A stretch of DNA of 64,000 nucleotides from contig CBFHKX010000002.1 of assembly GCA_965656535.1 (NCBI GenBank), positions 248,001 through 312,000 of the forward strand, written 5' to 3'. This document shows positions 8,132 to 17,768 of this stretch, piece after piece. The first letter of the stretch is position 1. Each line of letters opens with the position of its first letter. The translations under genes and the position numbers were made by a program. This stretch comes from Lishizhenia sp965656535. GTDB taxonomy: Bacteria > Bacteroidota > Bacteroidia > Flavobacteriales_D > Crocinitomicaceae. The notes under the pieces were generated by a model that worked only from the letters and a program-made list of their open reading frames with translations, had not been told where the DNA came from and did not search any database.

Positions 8132-9598
8132 TTATTGTTGTTTTGGTAAATAATGAAGAATTACGCGAGCATTTTTTGTGAAGTATTTCTTAGCAACTTC
8201 TCTTAAGTCTTCGCGAGTAATTTCATTGTAAACATCCAATTCGCTGTTAATCAAATCGGTATTTCCATAATACATATAATTGTTTGCTAAATTTTCTGCG
8301 ATACCTGCAACAGAACCATTTGAAGAGTAGAATTGATTTTCATATTGATTTTTAATCTTCTGAAATTCCTCTTCGCTTACGAGTTCAGTTTGCGCTTTTT
8401 CAATTTCGGCATCTAAAGCACTTTGTAAATCAGCTAAATCTACATCTTTACTTGCAATACCAGCAGTTACAACCATTCCTGGATCTTCTAACGGGAAAGC
8501 AAAAGAAAATGCAGCAACCGCCAAAGCATCTTTCTCAACAATTTTTTTATTCATTCTAGAACTCGTTCCAGAAGAAAGTATATCGTTAATCATTTGTAAT
8601 GCGTAACCATCTTTTGTGTTGTTTGCCGGACCACGATATGCCATGAATACAGCAGGCAGTTGAATGTTATCGTAAACGGTATCTACAGTTACGGTAGTCA
8701 ACGGTTTCTCTTTTACAGAAGGTCGTGGAATTACCGTTTCCATATTTTCATACTTCTTAATTAATTTTCTTGCCGATGCAGAACTTTTAGAGAAGTCTAC
8801 CATATCGAACTCCTTATTACTAATTCCGTATTTAGAAGTAAATGCCGTCTCTTCTAATTTTTCAACATCTCTAAGTAAATTAATTGCTTGACCTTTAGGA
8901 ATAGAAGCAAAGTATTTGTCTACTAACGCCTTAGTTTCTTCAATGCTTATATCTCCAGCTATGGATAGAACGGCATTGGCAGGAACATAAAATGTTCTGT
9001 AAAAATCAATGTAGTCTTCTTCTTGCGCAGCGTCTAAATGTTCCATACTTCCAATTGGAATCCAAGAATATGGATGCTCATCAAAAACTTTATCAAAGGC
9101 TTCTCCCATAAAAGAAGCATAAGGTTGGTTGTCTATACGTTGTCTTTTTTCTTCTTTAACAACCTCGCGTTGCGTTTCAACTCCTTGTTGATCCACATTT
9201 GCATGGAAAAGTCGTTCAGATTCTAACCACATTCCAAGCTCTAATTGGTTAGAAGGTAATATTTCGTAGTAATACGTTCTATCTTGCGAAGTATTTGCGT
9301 TAAGCGTTCCTCCATTTTTTTCAACAAGTTCAGAATATTCTCCACGCTTTATATTTTCACTACCTTCAAATAAGAGGTGTTCAAAGAAATGTGCAAACCC
9401 CGTTCTTTCTGGGTTTTCATTTTTTGAACCTACGTGGTACATAATTGAAACGGCTACAATCGGAGTACTTTTATCTTCATGTAAAATAACATGCATGCCG
9501 TTATCTAAATCATACTCCACAAAATCAATTTTACGGTCTTGGGCAGTTACGCTTAAACCTGTAAAAGCGATAAGCGAAGTTGCTATTAACTTTTTCAT
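8132..9598 (-). CDS. Secreted M16-family zinc metallopeptidase, catalytic subunit
   Basis: 488 residues with a signal peptide ending TAQ at 20. The inverted zinc motif HFFEH is at 70-74 and the downstream glutamate falls in EVVKEEKRQR, as in active M16 enzymes. The second half keeps the inactive-repeat fold. M16 proteases cut short peptides inside a closed chamber formed by two halves, and here the second half is probably the 699-residue product of the next gene, 16 bases downstream. It should act in the periplasm. The pair matches the arrangement annotated in many Bacteroidota, but the substrate is unknown. Confidence 0.93.
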   Translation of the reverse strand: MKKLIATSLIAFTGLSVTAQDRKIDFVEYDLDNGMHVILHEDKSTPIVAVSIMYHVGSKNENPERTGFAHFFEHLLFEGSENIKRGEYSELVEKNGGTLNANTSQDRTYYYEILPSNQLELGMWLESERLFHANVDQQGVETQREVVKEEKRQRIDNQPYASFMGEAFDKVFDEHPYSWIPIGSMEHLDAAQEEDYIDFYRTFYVPANAVLSIAGDISIEETKALVDKYFASIPKGQAINLLRDVEKLEETAFTSKYGISNKEFDMVDFSKSSASARKLIKKYENMETVIPRPSVKEKPLTTVTVDTVYDNIQLPAVFMAYRGPANNTKDGYALQMINDILSSGTSSRMNKKIVEKDALAVAAFSFAFPLEDPGMVVTAGIASKDVDLADLQSALDAEIEKAQTELVSEEEFQKIKNQYENQFYSSNGSVAGIAENLANNYMYYGNTDLINSELDVYNEITREDLREVAKKYFTKNARVILHYLPKQQ

Positions 9599-9689
9599 CT
9601 TTTGGTTTTAATATTTAAGGTAAAGAAAGTAAAGATTTTCTAGAATTCCTTGTAATGTGGTGTTAAAGGTTGTGAAGCTGGATAAATAG

Positions 9690-9697
9690 TACTTTTG
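9690..9697 (+). promoter_or_regulatory. -7 box TACTTTTG
   Basis: Exact TAnnTTTG match 30 bases before the ATG at 9728, with a TTG 17 bases upstream (9670-9672) as a possible -33 element. Confidence 0.55.
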
Positions 9698-9727
9698 TAG
9701 GATAAATTAGTTTTTAAATTAAATGGT

Positions 9728-10189
9728 ATGAGGTTTATTTTAGTTTTAATAATTGCATTGGTTTCTTTTGCTTTTCATAATGCTGATAGCAAGTTTACTG
9801 AGCAGAGTAATTTAATAAATCTATGGCACAATGCTGCTGCGTCTGCAAATTTTGATGCGTACTTTAATGCCGTTACAGACGACTTTGTTTTTTTAGGTAC
9901 CGCACCAGGTGAACGCTGGAATAAAAAAGAATTTATGGCTTTTTCTAAACCTTATTTTGACAAAGGTAAAGCTTGGAACTTCACCTCTAGAAACAAAAAG
10001 TTTAAAGTATTAAAAAAGAATAAAATAGTTGCTTTTGATGAAGATTTAGATACCTGGATGGAAGGATGCAGAGGTTCTGGAGTACTTGTAAAAGAAAAAG
10101 GAAAATGGAAAATAAGCTATTACAACTTAACCGTTTTAATCGAAAATGAAAAAATGGATGATTTTATTCAACTGCGTAAAAATGAATAA
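9728..10189 (+). CDS. Secreted NTF2/SnoaL-like protein
   Basis: 153 residues with a signal peptide of about 17-20 residues. The mature part has the cone-shaped NTF2-like pattern: a helix SNLINLWHNAAASANF, then FNAVTDDFVFLGT, WNKKEFMAFSKPYF and the closing strands GSGVLVKEKGKWKISYYNLT. The FLGTAPGERW segment followed by a C-terminal KWKISYYNL strand is typical of SnoaL-3/DUF4440-type proteins. These folds bind small molecules and sometimes catalyse isomerase or hydrolase steps, but no function can be read here. It is a single-gene unit with its own -7 box. Confidence 0.8.
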   Translation: MRFILVLIIALVSFAFHNADSKFTEQSNLINLWHNAAASANFDAYFNAVTDDFVFLGTAPGERWNKKEFMAFSKPYFDKGKAWNFTSRNKKFKVLKKNKIVAFDEDLDTWMEGCRGSGVLVKEKGKWKISYYNLTVLIENEKMDDFIQLRKNE

Positions 10190-10530
10190 ACTAAAAAGGT
10201 ATTCAGAAGTTTCGATTTACAGCTTAAACTAATTCTAAAAGGAATTCAGTAAGTGTTAACGTCTATGATAGGTCAATTAGTTATACGGATTAAATGAAAA
10301 CTCAAAAAAAGTACTCTTTCCTAACTATTTAAAGTGTGTGTAAATGTATTTTACTGGTGTTAAATTGAGTTTTAAACCTTTTTTATCCTGTTTTAAAAGT
10401 TTTATAAGCCAGCGTTTATCCAATGTTTAGGATAGAAACATAAATAGAGCAAAAAAAGAATACGGTTTTATTCAACCCTTTTTACAATTAATACGTTTTC
10501 AGTCTTTTAAATTGTTGTTTGTACACTAGG
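10190..10530. other. 341-base intergenic region before the haloperoxidase-like gene
   Basis: AT-rich, with no coding frame I can support. A small inverted repeat AATTC...GAATT lies at 10231-10246 without a T-run. TAAATTG at 10508-10514 is a poor -7 candidate for the downstream operon. Nothing else stands out. Confidence 0.5.
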
Positions 10531-13500
10531 ATGAAAAAAACTAGCTTATTTTTCATGATTTACCTCTGCGCGATTCTATCTGCTCAACTAATGGCGCAAA
10601 CAGAATCTATTTCTCGCAAATGGAATAATATCGTTCTAGAAGGTATTCGAAATGATTTTGCTCGTCCGACAATTCATGCCAGAAACCTGTATCACCATTC
10701 TGTAATTTGTTATGACGCTTGGGCAATTTTTAATCCCACTTCTCCAACCGTATTTTTAGGACAAACTTTTCATGGATACCCTGTTGCTTTCAACGGAATA
10801 TCCTTGCCTCAAAATAAGGAGGAAGCAAGAGAAATAGCGATTTCTTACGCTTCTTACAGGTTTATTCAAAATAGATACTCAAACTCACCTGATTATCCAC
10901 AAACCTTACTGCTGGCCAATAACTTAATGGCAGAATATGGGTTAGACCCGGCATATACCTCTACAGATTATGTAAATGACGGAGCTCCGGCATTAGGAAA
11001 CTATTTGGCAGAGCAAATACAGCTTTACGGTTTAACAGACGGAGCGAATGAGCTGAATGATTATGATAATTTGTTTTACTCACAGATAAATCCGCCTTTG
11101 GATATGTCACAGCCTGGTAACGCTTCAATTCAAGATCCCAACCATTGGCAACCTCTATCCTTAGAAACGCTTATAGACCAGTCTGGAAATTTAATTACAA
11201 CTACCCAGCCTCACTTATCTCCCGAATGGGGAGATGTAACTCCTTTTTCTTTGAAGCCTTCTATGGCTGCTCAATTGAGTAGAGATGGAATGAACTTTAA
11301 TGTCTATTTTGATTCGTTAAAACCAGCTTATATTTTAGAAGGTGATACTGCTGATTGGGATTCTTTTTACAAATGGAATCATACCTTAGTAAGTGTATGG
11401 CAATCGCATTTAGATACCTCTGATGGAGTAGTTTGGGATATATCACCGGCTTCAATCGGAAATAACACATGGTATCCCCAAGATTCATCTGAATTTGCTG
11501 CTTTTTATGACTTAACAAATGGAGGAGATCCGAGTGCAGGACATGCAATAAATCCTGAAACAGGGTTACCTTACACTCCGCAATTGGTTAGAAGGTCCGA
11601 TTATGCAAGAGTTTTGGCAGAGTTTTGGGCAGATGGAATTGATTCTGAAACACCGCCTGGACATTGGTTTGAAATTTACCACTACGTATCTGATCAACCT
11701 AGTTTTGAAAGGAGGTGGAAAGGCGTTGGTCAATTATTGGATACCTTAGAATACGATGTGAAGGCGCACCTAACCTTAGGAGGTACTATGCATGATGCAG
11801 CAATTGCAGCTTGGAGTTTAAAAGGTTATTACGATTACTTAAGACCTGTTTCTGCAATAAGATATATGGCGGATCAAGGGCAAAGTTCCGAACCTTTAGA
11901 ACCAAATTTTCACCCTGATGGTATTCCATTACTTCCAGGATATGTTGAGTCTGTTCAAGTTGGAGATCCTCTGGCTGGTCAATGGAACGAAAATGTAGGC
12001 AAAATAAAACTGTTTACTTGGCGTGGACATGAATACATCAATAATCCATCTACTGATTTTGCTGGAGTTGGTTGGATTTTAGCTGAAAATTGGTGGCCAT
12101 ATCAAAGACCAACCTTCGTAACTCCGCCTTTTGCTGGTTTTGTTTCTGGTCACTCTACGTTTTCAAGAGCTGCTGCTCATACTTTAGAGTTTATTACTGG
12201 TTCTGCTTTTTTTCCTGGTGGTATGGGAGAGTTTGTTGCTCCAATGAATGAATTTTTACAATTTGAAGTTGGTCCAAGCGATACGATTCGTTTGCAGTGG
12301 GCTACTTATGTAGATGCTTCAGACCAGTGCAGCTTATCTAGGATTTGGGGAGGAATACATCCTCCAATTGATGATATACCAGGAAGAATGATTGGTGATG
12401 TTGTTGGTCCTATGGCTTCGCAGTACGCAGATTCAATTTTTTCACAATTTAGAGCCGGCATTATTGCTTCTAGCAGTTCTGATACGATTATTAATGTAGA
12501 CGATATTGCAAATCAATTTGCTTTAGATTTTGAATTTAATTCGGCCATGGATACTGCTTTAGTTCCTACCTTTTCTTTTATAACCACTGGTTTAGATAAT
12601 GCCATTGGTTTAAATGAAGTGATTTGGATAGATTCGTTTAACCTGCAGGTTTCATTAGTTGTTTTATCGAGTACCTCAAATTTTTTAGAAACGGAAGTTC
12701 AATTATCTAATATGATAACAGGTTTAGGGGGAAATTTAGAAAACTACACTTTTAAGAATTATTTTATCGTAGATACCAAAATACCAGAACTTGTAAGTGT
12801 TACACCTAATCCAACTTTAATTAATGATCAAAATTTGACGACGAATTTAGACTTAGTACTCGTTTTTGATGAGGTCTGCGATACTACTATTGCACCTTCA
12901 GTTAGTTTCCAAGCTACTAATTATGTAAATCCAACCTTAGTAACCAATACATCTAATTCATATTGGTTAAATGATTCAACTTATAACTTTAATTACGGTA
13001 TATTAGATTATAATGAAACAATCAACAATATAAATGTTCTTGTTTCTGGAATTACCGATCTACACGAAAATCAGCTTCTAGTCAATCCAACAGGTGCTTT
13101 ATTTGAAATAGATACAGAAAATCCAATTGTTTTATCAATGGTTTCTTCGGATACTTTAATTACACAAGAAAACTTATCTAGTCCGTTAGAAACGTTAACA
13201 ATCAATTTTTCAGAGGATATGGATGTAAGTGTTATGCCAACTGTTACCTTTTTAAACCAAGGAAATCCATTTAACTTTATTGTACAAAATCCATCCCTTT
13301 CTAACTGGATAAATCCACAAACATTAGAGGTTACCTATGCAATATTAAATAGTACAAATAACCTTATAGCAATAGATGTATTGATAGAAAATGTACGCGA
13401 TATTAGTTTGAATGATGCAATAGATACTTTACATTCAAATGTACTTTGGAGTGATATGAAGTCGCCAGAAATTATTAGTGCAATTCCCAATACAGCAATA

Positions 13501-14382
13501 TTGAATGATGATTTAATTGGCGTATCAAATTACTACGTAGATATAGTGTTTGATGAACCAATGGATACTACAGTAATACCATCTGCACTTCATTTTGGAG
13601 CCTTGCCGGTTGGAGGATCAATCCAATACAACGTTCCAGAAAGTAAGTACCTAGATTTAGTAACCTTTAGAGCTCTTTTTCAAATAATAGATGAGAATAT
13701 TGAAGTTGCACCAATAACTTTACAAGTGGGTTTTGCAGAAGATAAACATGGAAACATACTGCAGTTAACAGCTTTGAATAACTTTATTGAGTTAGATACT
13801 AAAAATCCACAAGTTACAGGGTGTTATGCAAACAATACAGTCTTAAATCAGTGGGAACAAGTATGTGAAATAATCATAGTATATGATGAACCTATGAATC
13901 AGACTCAATTTCCTGATGTACAATTCATAGGAACACCAATTAATTTCCCTATGGTTTCAGATACTTGGTTGAGTCCAACTAATTACGAGGTAAGTTATCA
14001 ATTGTCAGAGATTCCTTCAGATACCTATTATTTAAATGCGGCAATACAAAGTGCTAAAGATATTGCAGGAAATAATCAGGTAGATTTTACAGCAACAGAC
14101 TTTTTATTATTTGAGCCATTTGTAGGATTAGAAGATGTTGAGAATGAAAATATACGTTTCTTTCCAAATCCAATTAGTGCTAACGAGAAGCTTGTTTTTA
14201 CCGGGTTGAATGCTGAAGGTAAAACTATTGAGGTAAGGTGCTTAAATGCCATTGGTCAAGAGCTAAAACCATTAACTCTTAGTAAAGTTGGAGATAAATA
14301 TATTTCGAAAAAAATAGATTTAACCCCAGGATGGTATGTTTTAAGAGTGGGAGCTAAACAATTTAAAATGATTGTACGATGA
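10531..14382 (+). CDS. Vanadium-haloperoxidase/PAP2-type T9SS cargo protein
   Basis: About 1283 residues from the ATG at 10531; an in-frame TTG 12 bases earlier is unlikely. A signal peptide ends LMAQ. Residues about 25-640 form a vanadium-dependent haloperoxidase/acid phosphatase domain with all three phosphate- or vanadate-binding motifs: K431-x6-R438-P439, S539-G540-H541 and S603-R604-x3-G608-x-H610-x3-D614. Then come four related repeats of roughly 110 residues, each opening with D-x-(K/E)-x-P and a strand like VFDEPMDTT, resembling bacterial Ig-like modules. The last 80 or so residues are a T9SS type A sorting domain (ENIRFFPNP...PGWYVLRVG). It should be a surface or released enzyme oxidising halides or cleaving phosphoesters, and the sequence does not decide which. 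Its stop overlaps the next start. Confidence 0.88.
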   Translation: MKKTSLFFMIYLCAILSAQLMAQTESISRKWNNIVLEGIRNDFARPTIHARNLYHHSVICYDAWAIFNPTSPTVFLGQTFHGYPVAFNGISLPQNKEEAREIAISYASYRFIQNRYSNSPDYPQTLLLANNLMAEYGLDPAYTSTDYVNDGAPALGNYLAEQIQLYGLTDGANELNDYDNLFYSQINPPLDMSQPGNASIQDPNHWQPLSLETLIDQSGNLITTTQPHLSPEWGDVTPFSLKPSMAAQLSRDGMNFNVYFDSLKPAYILEGDTADWDSFYKWNHTLVSVWQSHLDTSDGVVWDISPASIGNNTWYPQDSSEFAAFYDLTNGGDPSAGHAINPETGLPYTPQLVRRSDYARVLAEFWADGIDSETPPGHWFEIYHYVSDQPSFERRWKGVGQLLDTLEYDVKAHLTLGGTMHDAAIAAWSLKGYYDYLRPVSAIRYMADQGQSSEPLEPNFHPDGIPLLPGYVESVQVGDPLAGQWNENVGKIKLFTWRGHEYINNPSTDFAGVGWILAENWWPYQRPTFVTPPFAGFVSGHSTFSRAAAHTLEFITGSAFFPGGMGEFVAPMNEFLQFEVGPSDTIRLQWATYVDASDQCSLSRIWGGIHPPIDDIPGRMIGDVVGPMASQYADSIFSQFRAGIIASSSSDTIINVDDIANQFALDFEFNSAMDTALVPTFSFITTGLDNAIGLNEVIWIDSFNLQVSLVVLSSTSNFLETEVQLSNMITGLGGNLENYTFKNYFIVDTKIPELVSVTPNPTLINDQNLTTNLDLVLVFDEVCDTTIAPSVSFQATNYVNPTLVTNTSNSYWLNDSTYNFNYGILDYNETINNINVLVSGITDLHENQLLVNPTGALFEIDTENPIVLSMVSSDTLITQENLSSPLETLTINFSEDMDVSVMPTVTFLNQGNPFNFIVQNPSLSNWINPQTLEVTYAILNSTNNLIAIDVLIENVRDISLNDAIDTLHSNVLWSDMKSPEIISAIPNTAILNDDLIGVSNYYVDIVFDEPMDTTVIPSALHFGALPVGGSIQYNVPESKYLDLVTFRALFQIIDENIEVAPITLQVGFAEDKHGNILQLTALNNFIELDTKNPQVTGCYANNTVLNQWEQVCEIIIVYDEPMNQTQFPDVQFIGTPINFPMVSDTWLSPTNYEVSYQLSEIPSDTYYLNAAIQSAKDIAGNNQVDFTATDFLLFEPFVGLEDVENENIRFFPNPISANEKLVFTGLNAEGKTIEVRCLNAIGQELKPLTLSKVGDKYISKKIDLTPGWYVLRVGAKQFKMIVR

Positions 14383-16793
14383 AAAAGATTATTCTAATGT
14401 TTATATCGTTTATTTCAAGCTATTGCATTGGGCAAACCTTTAGTGATATATCTTCACAACTAGGTTTTACTTTTACACAAACTGCTGCACTAAACTTTGG
14501 AAATGGTATGAGCTTCTTCGATTTTAATGAGGATGGCTGGGATGATTTAACTTTTCCTACAGATGTTGATTCTATATTTATGTTTGAAAATGTAAATGGA
14601 ATTTATGAGAAGGTTCAACCTTCATTATACGCGCCAGGAGAAGTTAGACAGATTAGCTGGGTGGATTACGACAACAATGGGTCATTAGATCTTTTTATTA
14701 GTTTTCATACAATAGGAATTAGACTTTTTGAAAATAATGGAAACTTTCAGTTCACTGATATTACCTCACTAGCAGGTTTAGATGTTTCTCAATTTGATGC
14801 TTATGGATTTTCATTTTCAGATCCTGATGCAGATGGAGATTTAGATGTTTACGTTTGTGTATATGAATCAGTAGGTTTCACCACGAATCCAACTCCCAAT
14901 CGTTATTTTGAAAATCAAGGAAACGGTACTTTTATTGAAAATGCTGTTCTTTACGGCATAGACAATGGGTTAAAAACATCATTTATGCCAGCATGGTTTG
15001 ATGTGAATAATGATGATTTACTAGACTTACATGTAATTAATGATAGACACCCTTTTGCAGATGAATTGTACATGAATCAAGGGAATAATATTTATCTCCC
15101 ACAAGCAACAAATTACAGCATAGATAATGACGGCCATTTTCCAATGAGTTTATCTGTTGCAGATTTTGATAATGATGGCTATCAAGATATTTTTAAATCT
15201 GATGAAGCGGATGGTGTTTTCTGGAATGGTACACCTCTCAATTATAAATTGTACAAAAATAATTCTGGAACAGCTTTCTCTGAAGTTTCAATTCCAATGA
15301 ATCTTACAACTCAATCTTTTGCTTGGGGAGGTTTATGGGTAGATTACAATAATGATAGTTATGAAGATTTGTATATAGCAACTGGGCATACTAGTTACAC
15401 AATGAACCCTGTTACAAATTCAATTTTATATACTAACCAACAAGGTACGGGCTTTATTAATTCTACAAGTTCTATTTCAGGAAATATTAACAAAACTTCT
15501 TACTGTCCGGTAAAAGGAGACATCAATAATGATGGCTTTTATGATATTGCAGTTTTAAACCAAAATGATGAACCTAATGTTTTACTTAATGACGGTAATA
15601 CCAATAACTATCTTAGAATATCACTTCAAGGCACCGTTAGTAATAGACTAGCAATTGGTTCCTTAATAAAAGTATATGCAAATAATACCTGTCAAACGCA
15701 AACCGTTTTTTGTGGTAGTGGGTTATGTGGTCAAAATTCTCAACATAAAATTTTTGGAGTTGGAGATGCATCAGTAGTTGATTCTGTTATTGTTACTTTC
15801 CCAAGCGGAATAAAAGTGAAAAAAGAAAATCTACCCATCAACCAGGATTATCTTATTTCAGAACAAACTATTATTCAATTAGATTTACAAACTAATCAAG
15901 GAACGAATGATTTTTGTACGGGAGATACTATTGATATCGGTATTCCGAACTTATATGAATATTCATGGAATACTGGAGATACAACCGATATAATTCCGGT
16001 GACCACAACAGGTAATTATTCATTTTCTGCAAAAAATATTACAGGAGATACTATTTATATATCAACAGATTTGTATTTAACTTTCCACGATGGTATTCCT
16101 CATCAAACAGTTGTAACTGATGTTGCATGCGGAGACATAATCTCTGGTGCAGCTCAGGTTATTCCTACTAATTCTAATGTGGTAGCTGGTATTAATTGGA
16201 GCAATGGAGGAACTGGTGATTTTCAAGATAATTTAACGCAAGGTGCTTATAATTATATACTAACTTCTATTCATGGGTGTCTAGACTCTGGAACCGTCCA
16301 TGTAAATGAAAATCCAATGTTTACCACTCAATATTTTACAACTCCTACTACTGATTTAGATGGCGGAACCATTCAATTTTTCCATTGGGGTGGAACACCT
16401 CCTTTTCAATATTTATTAAATGGAAACTCAGTGGATAGCCTTATAAATAATTTAACGCCCGGGCTTTACGAGATCGAAATTATAGATGCTTTGGGTTGTT
16501 TGGATACGGTTCAATTTGAAATAACTGAAACCAACACTAACAGTTTACAGCTCACCCAAACCCAAACGTTGACAATTAAATATAAAAACAACTACATTGA
16601 GGTTTGCTCTGGTTTAAATGAACAAATAGATTTAGTGCAAGTGTCTAACGTAATGGGAAAAGTTCTAGCCAAATGGGATCAAAATTTAACTTCTTGCGAA
16701 AAGCTACCAATTCGTCTGCAGCCTGGATTTTATAATATCTTAGTACTCTACAATGGTCAAAAGCGCAGCTTAATGTTAGTTGTCAATCAATAG
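14379..16793 (+). CDS. FG-GAP/UnbV (CRTAC1-like) surface protein with SprB-like repeats
   Basis: 804 residues, signal peptide ending CIGQ. Seven calcium-loop FG-GAP/VCBS units occupy about 45-395, recognisable as D-x-(N/D)-x-D/N-G-x-x-D (for example DFNEDGWDDL, DPDADGDLDV, DFDNDGYQDI, DINNDGFYDI), which build a beta-propeller. Residues about 408-500 are the ASPIC/UnbV domain (LRISLQGTVSNRLAIGSLIKV). Two SprB-like repeats follow (about 580-720), and the end looks like a degenerate type A tail (LQPGFYNILVLYNGQ). The start overlaps the haloperoxidase-like stop by ATGA, so translation is coupled. It may hold or recognise a surface ligand for its neighbour; that role is inferred from the operon only. 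Confidence 0.87.
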   Translation: MKKIILMFISFISSYCIGQTFSDISSQLGFTFTQTAALNFGNGMSFFDFNEDGWDDLTFPTDVDSIFMFENVNGIYEKVQPSLYAPGEVRQISWVDYDNNGSLDLFISFHTIGIRLFENNGNFQFTDITSLAGLDVSQFDAYGFSFSDPDADGDLDVYVCVYESVGFTTNPTPNRYFENQGNGTFIENAVLYGIDNGLKTSFMPAWFDVNNDDLLDLHVINDRHPFADELYMNQGNNIYLPQATNYSIDNDGHFPMSLSVADFDNDGYQDIFKSDEADGVFWNGTPLNYKLYKNNSGTAFSEVSIPMNLTTQSFAWGGLWVDYNNDSYEDLYIATGHTSYTMNPVTNSILYTNQQGTGFINSTSSISGNINKTSYCPVKGDINNDGFYDIAVLNQNDEPNVLLNDGNTNNYLRISLQGTVSNRLAIGSLIKVYANNTCQTQTVFCGSGLCGQNSQHKIFGVGDASVVDSVIVTFPSGIKVKKENLPINQDYLISEQTIIQLDLQTNQGTNDFCTGDTIDIGIPNLYEYSWNTGDTTDIIPVTTTGNYSFSAKNITGDTIYISTDLYLTFHDGIPHQTVVTDVACGDIISGAAQVIPTNSNVVAGINWSNGGTGDFQDNLTQGAYNYILTSIHGCLDSGTVHVNENPMFTTQYFTTPTTDLDGGTIQFFHWGGTPPFQYLLNGNSVDSLINNLTPGLYEIEIIDALGCLDTVQFEITETNTNSLQLTQTQTLTIKYKNNYIEVCSGLNEQIDLVQVSNVMGKVLAKWDQNLTSCEKLPIRLQPGFYNILVLYNGQKRSLMLVVNQ

Positions 16794-16904
16794 AATAAGC
16801 AAGAAAGACCTTGAAAGGTAATTTTTCCCTTTTATTACATAGCGTAAAAACTGTTTTGTGTAAAATAAAAACAACTATTCTTCTCAACTCAATTAAGAAA
16901 TAAT

Positions 16905-16912
16905 TATACTTG
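16905..16912 (+). promoter_or_regulatory. Weak -7 box TATACTTG
   Basis: One mismatch from TAnnTTTG, 18 bases before the ATG at 16930. It would drive the MazG-like and NUDIX genes. Confidence 0.35.
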
Positions 16913-16929
16913 GAATCTAAATTACCAAT

Positions 16930-17331
16930 ATGAGCGATTTTAAATTAAAAGATGCATTAGAAGCAGTTGAAAAATTTCATGATAGTTTCGGGATTCCAAA
17001 TAATTATGAACCTAAAGCAGATTTATCTGAAAATGACTATATGCTGCGTTATAATTTAATGAAAGAAGAAAACGAAGAGTATCTTGATGCTGTAAAAGAA
17101 AACGACATTGTTGAAATTGCTGATGCCTTGGGCGATCAACTATACATTCTTTGTGGTACAATTTTAAAACATGGTTTACAACACAAAATTGCAGAAGTTT
17201 TTGAAGAGATACAACGTTCAAATATGAGTAAGCTAGATGAAAATGGAAAACCAATTTATAGAGAAGACGGAAAAGTATTAAAAGGGAATTTATATTTTAG
17301 ACCAGATATTAAATCCATTTTAGATAAATAA
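16930..17331 (+). CDS. MazG-like nucleoside triphosphate pyrophosphohydrolase
   Basis: 133 residues, all helical. The metal-binding motif of the MazG/HisE superfamily is visible as EENEE at 46-50 followed by E62-I-A-D65 and D69 (EIADALGD). Such proteins remove pyrophosphate from NTPs or dNTPs, often damaged ones. The stop overlaps the start of a NUDIX hydrolase by one base (TAATG), so two nucleotide-clearing enzymes are made together. A HisE role is less likely because no his gene is nearby and the family pattern is the stand-alone type. Confidence 0.85.
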   Translation: MSDFKLKDALEAVEKFHDSFGIPNNYEPKADLSENDYMLRYNLMKEENEEYLDAVKENDIVEIADALGDQLYILCGTILKHGLQHKIAEVFEEIQRSNMSKLDENGKPIYREDGKVLKGNLYFRPDIKSILDK

Positions 17332-17768
17332 TGTCGCGACCTTTTAACGTAAGAGTTTACGGAATTCTCATTAATCAGAATAATGAGGTGCTGTTATCTG
17401 ATGAGAATAGGTTTGATAAACAATTTACTAAGTTTCCAGGTGGCGGTTTAGAGTTTGGAGAAGGCACAAAAGAATGCCTTAAAAGGGAATTTTTAGAAGA
17501 GTTAGGAATAGAGATAGAAGTAAAAGAATTATTCTATCTAACCGACTATTTTCAAGTTTCTGCTTTTGATGAAAACGAGCAATTAATTTCTATCTATTAC
17601 CTCGTAAAGGCAGATAATTTAAAGAGCATTCAAACAAGTAGCAAATCATTCGATTTTACCGATGGAGCGCAAGAAGTGCACCGTTGGAAATCGATTGAAG
17701 CATTAACTCCCAAAGATTTAACTTTTCCGATAGATAAATTAGTTGCGGAAAAGCTAGCCTTAGCCTAA
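17331..17768 (+). CDS. NUDIX hydrolase
   Basis: 145 residues. A perfect NUDIX box spans 38-60: G38-x5-E44-x7-R52-E53-F-L-E56-E57-L-G59-I60. NUDIX enzymes hydrolyse nucleoside diphosphates linked to another group, and the substrate cannot be told from the box. It is coupled to the MazG-like gene by one-base overlap. Its last 9 bases overlap the end of the convergent gene on the other strand. Confidence 0.93.
   Translation: MSRPFNVRVYGILINQNNEVLLSDENRFDKQFTKFPGGGLEFGEGTKECLKREFLEELGIEIEVKELFYLTDYFQVSAFDENEQLISIYYLVKADNLKSIQTSSKSFDFTDGAQEVHRWKSIEALTPKDLTFPIDKLVAEKLALA

Noticed and set aside
10231..10246. Inverted repeat AATTC...GAATT as terminator of the NTF2-like gene
   Set aside because: Only five pairs and no T-run after it.
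16808..16819. Hairpin ACCT-TGAA-AGGT followed by AATTTTT after the UnbV gene
   Set aside because: The stem has only four pairs, too weak to call as a terminator.
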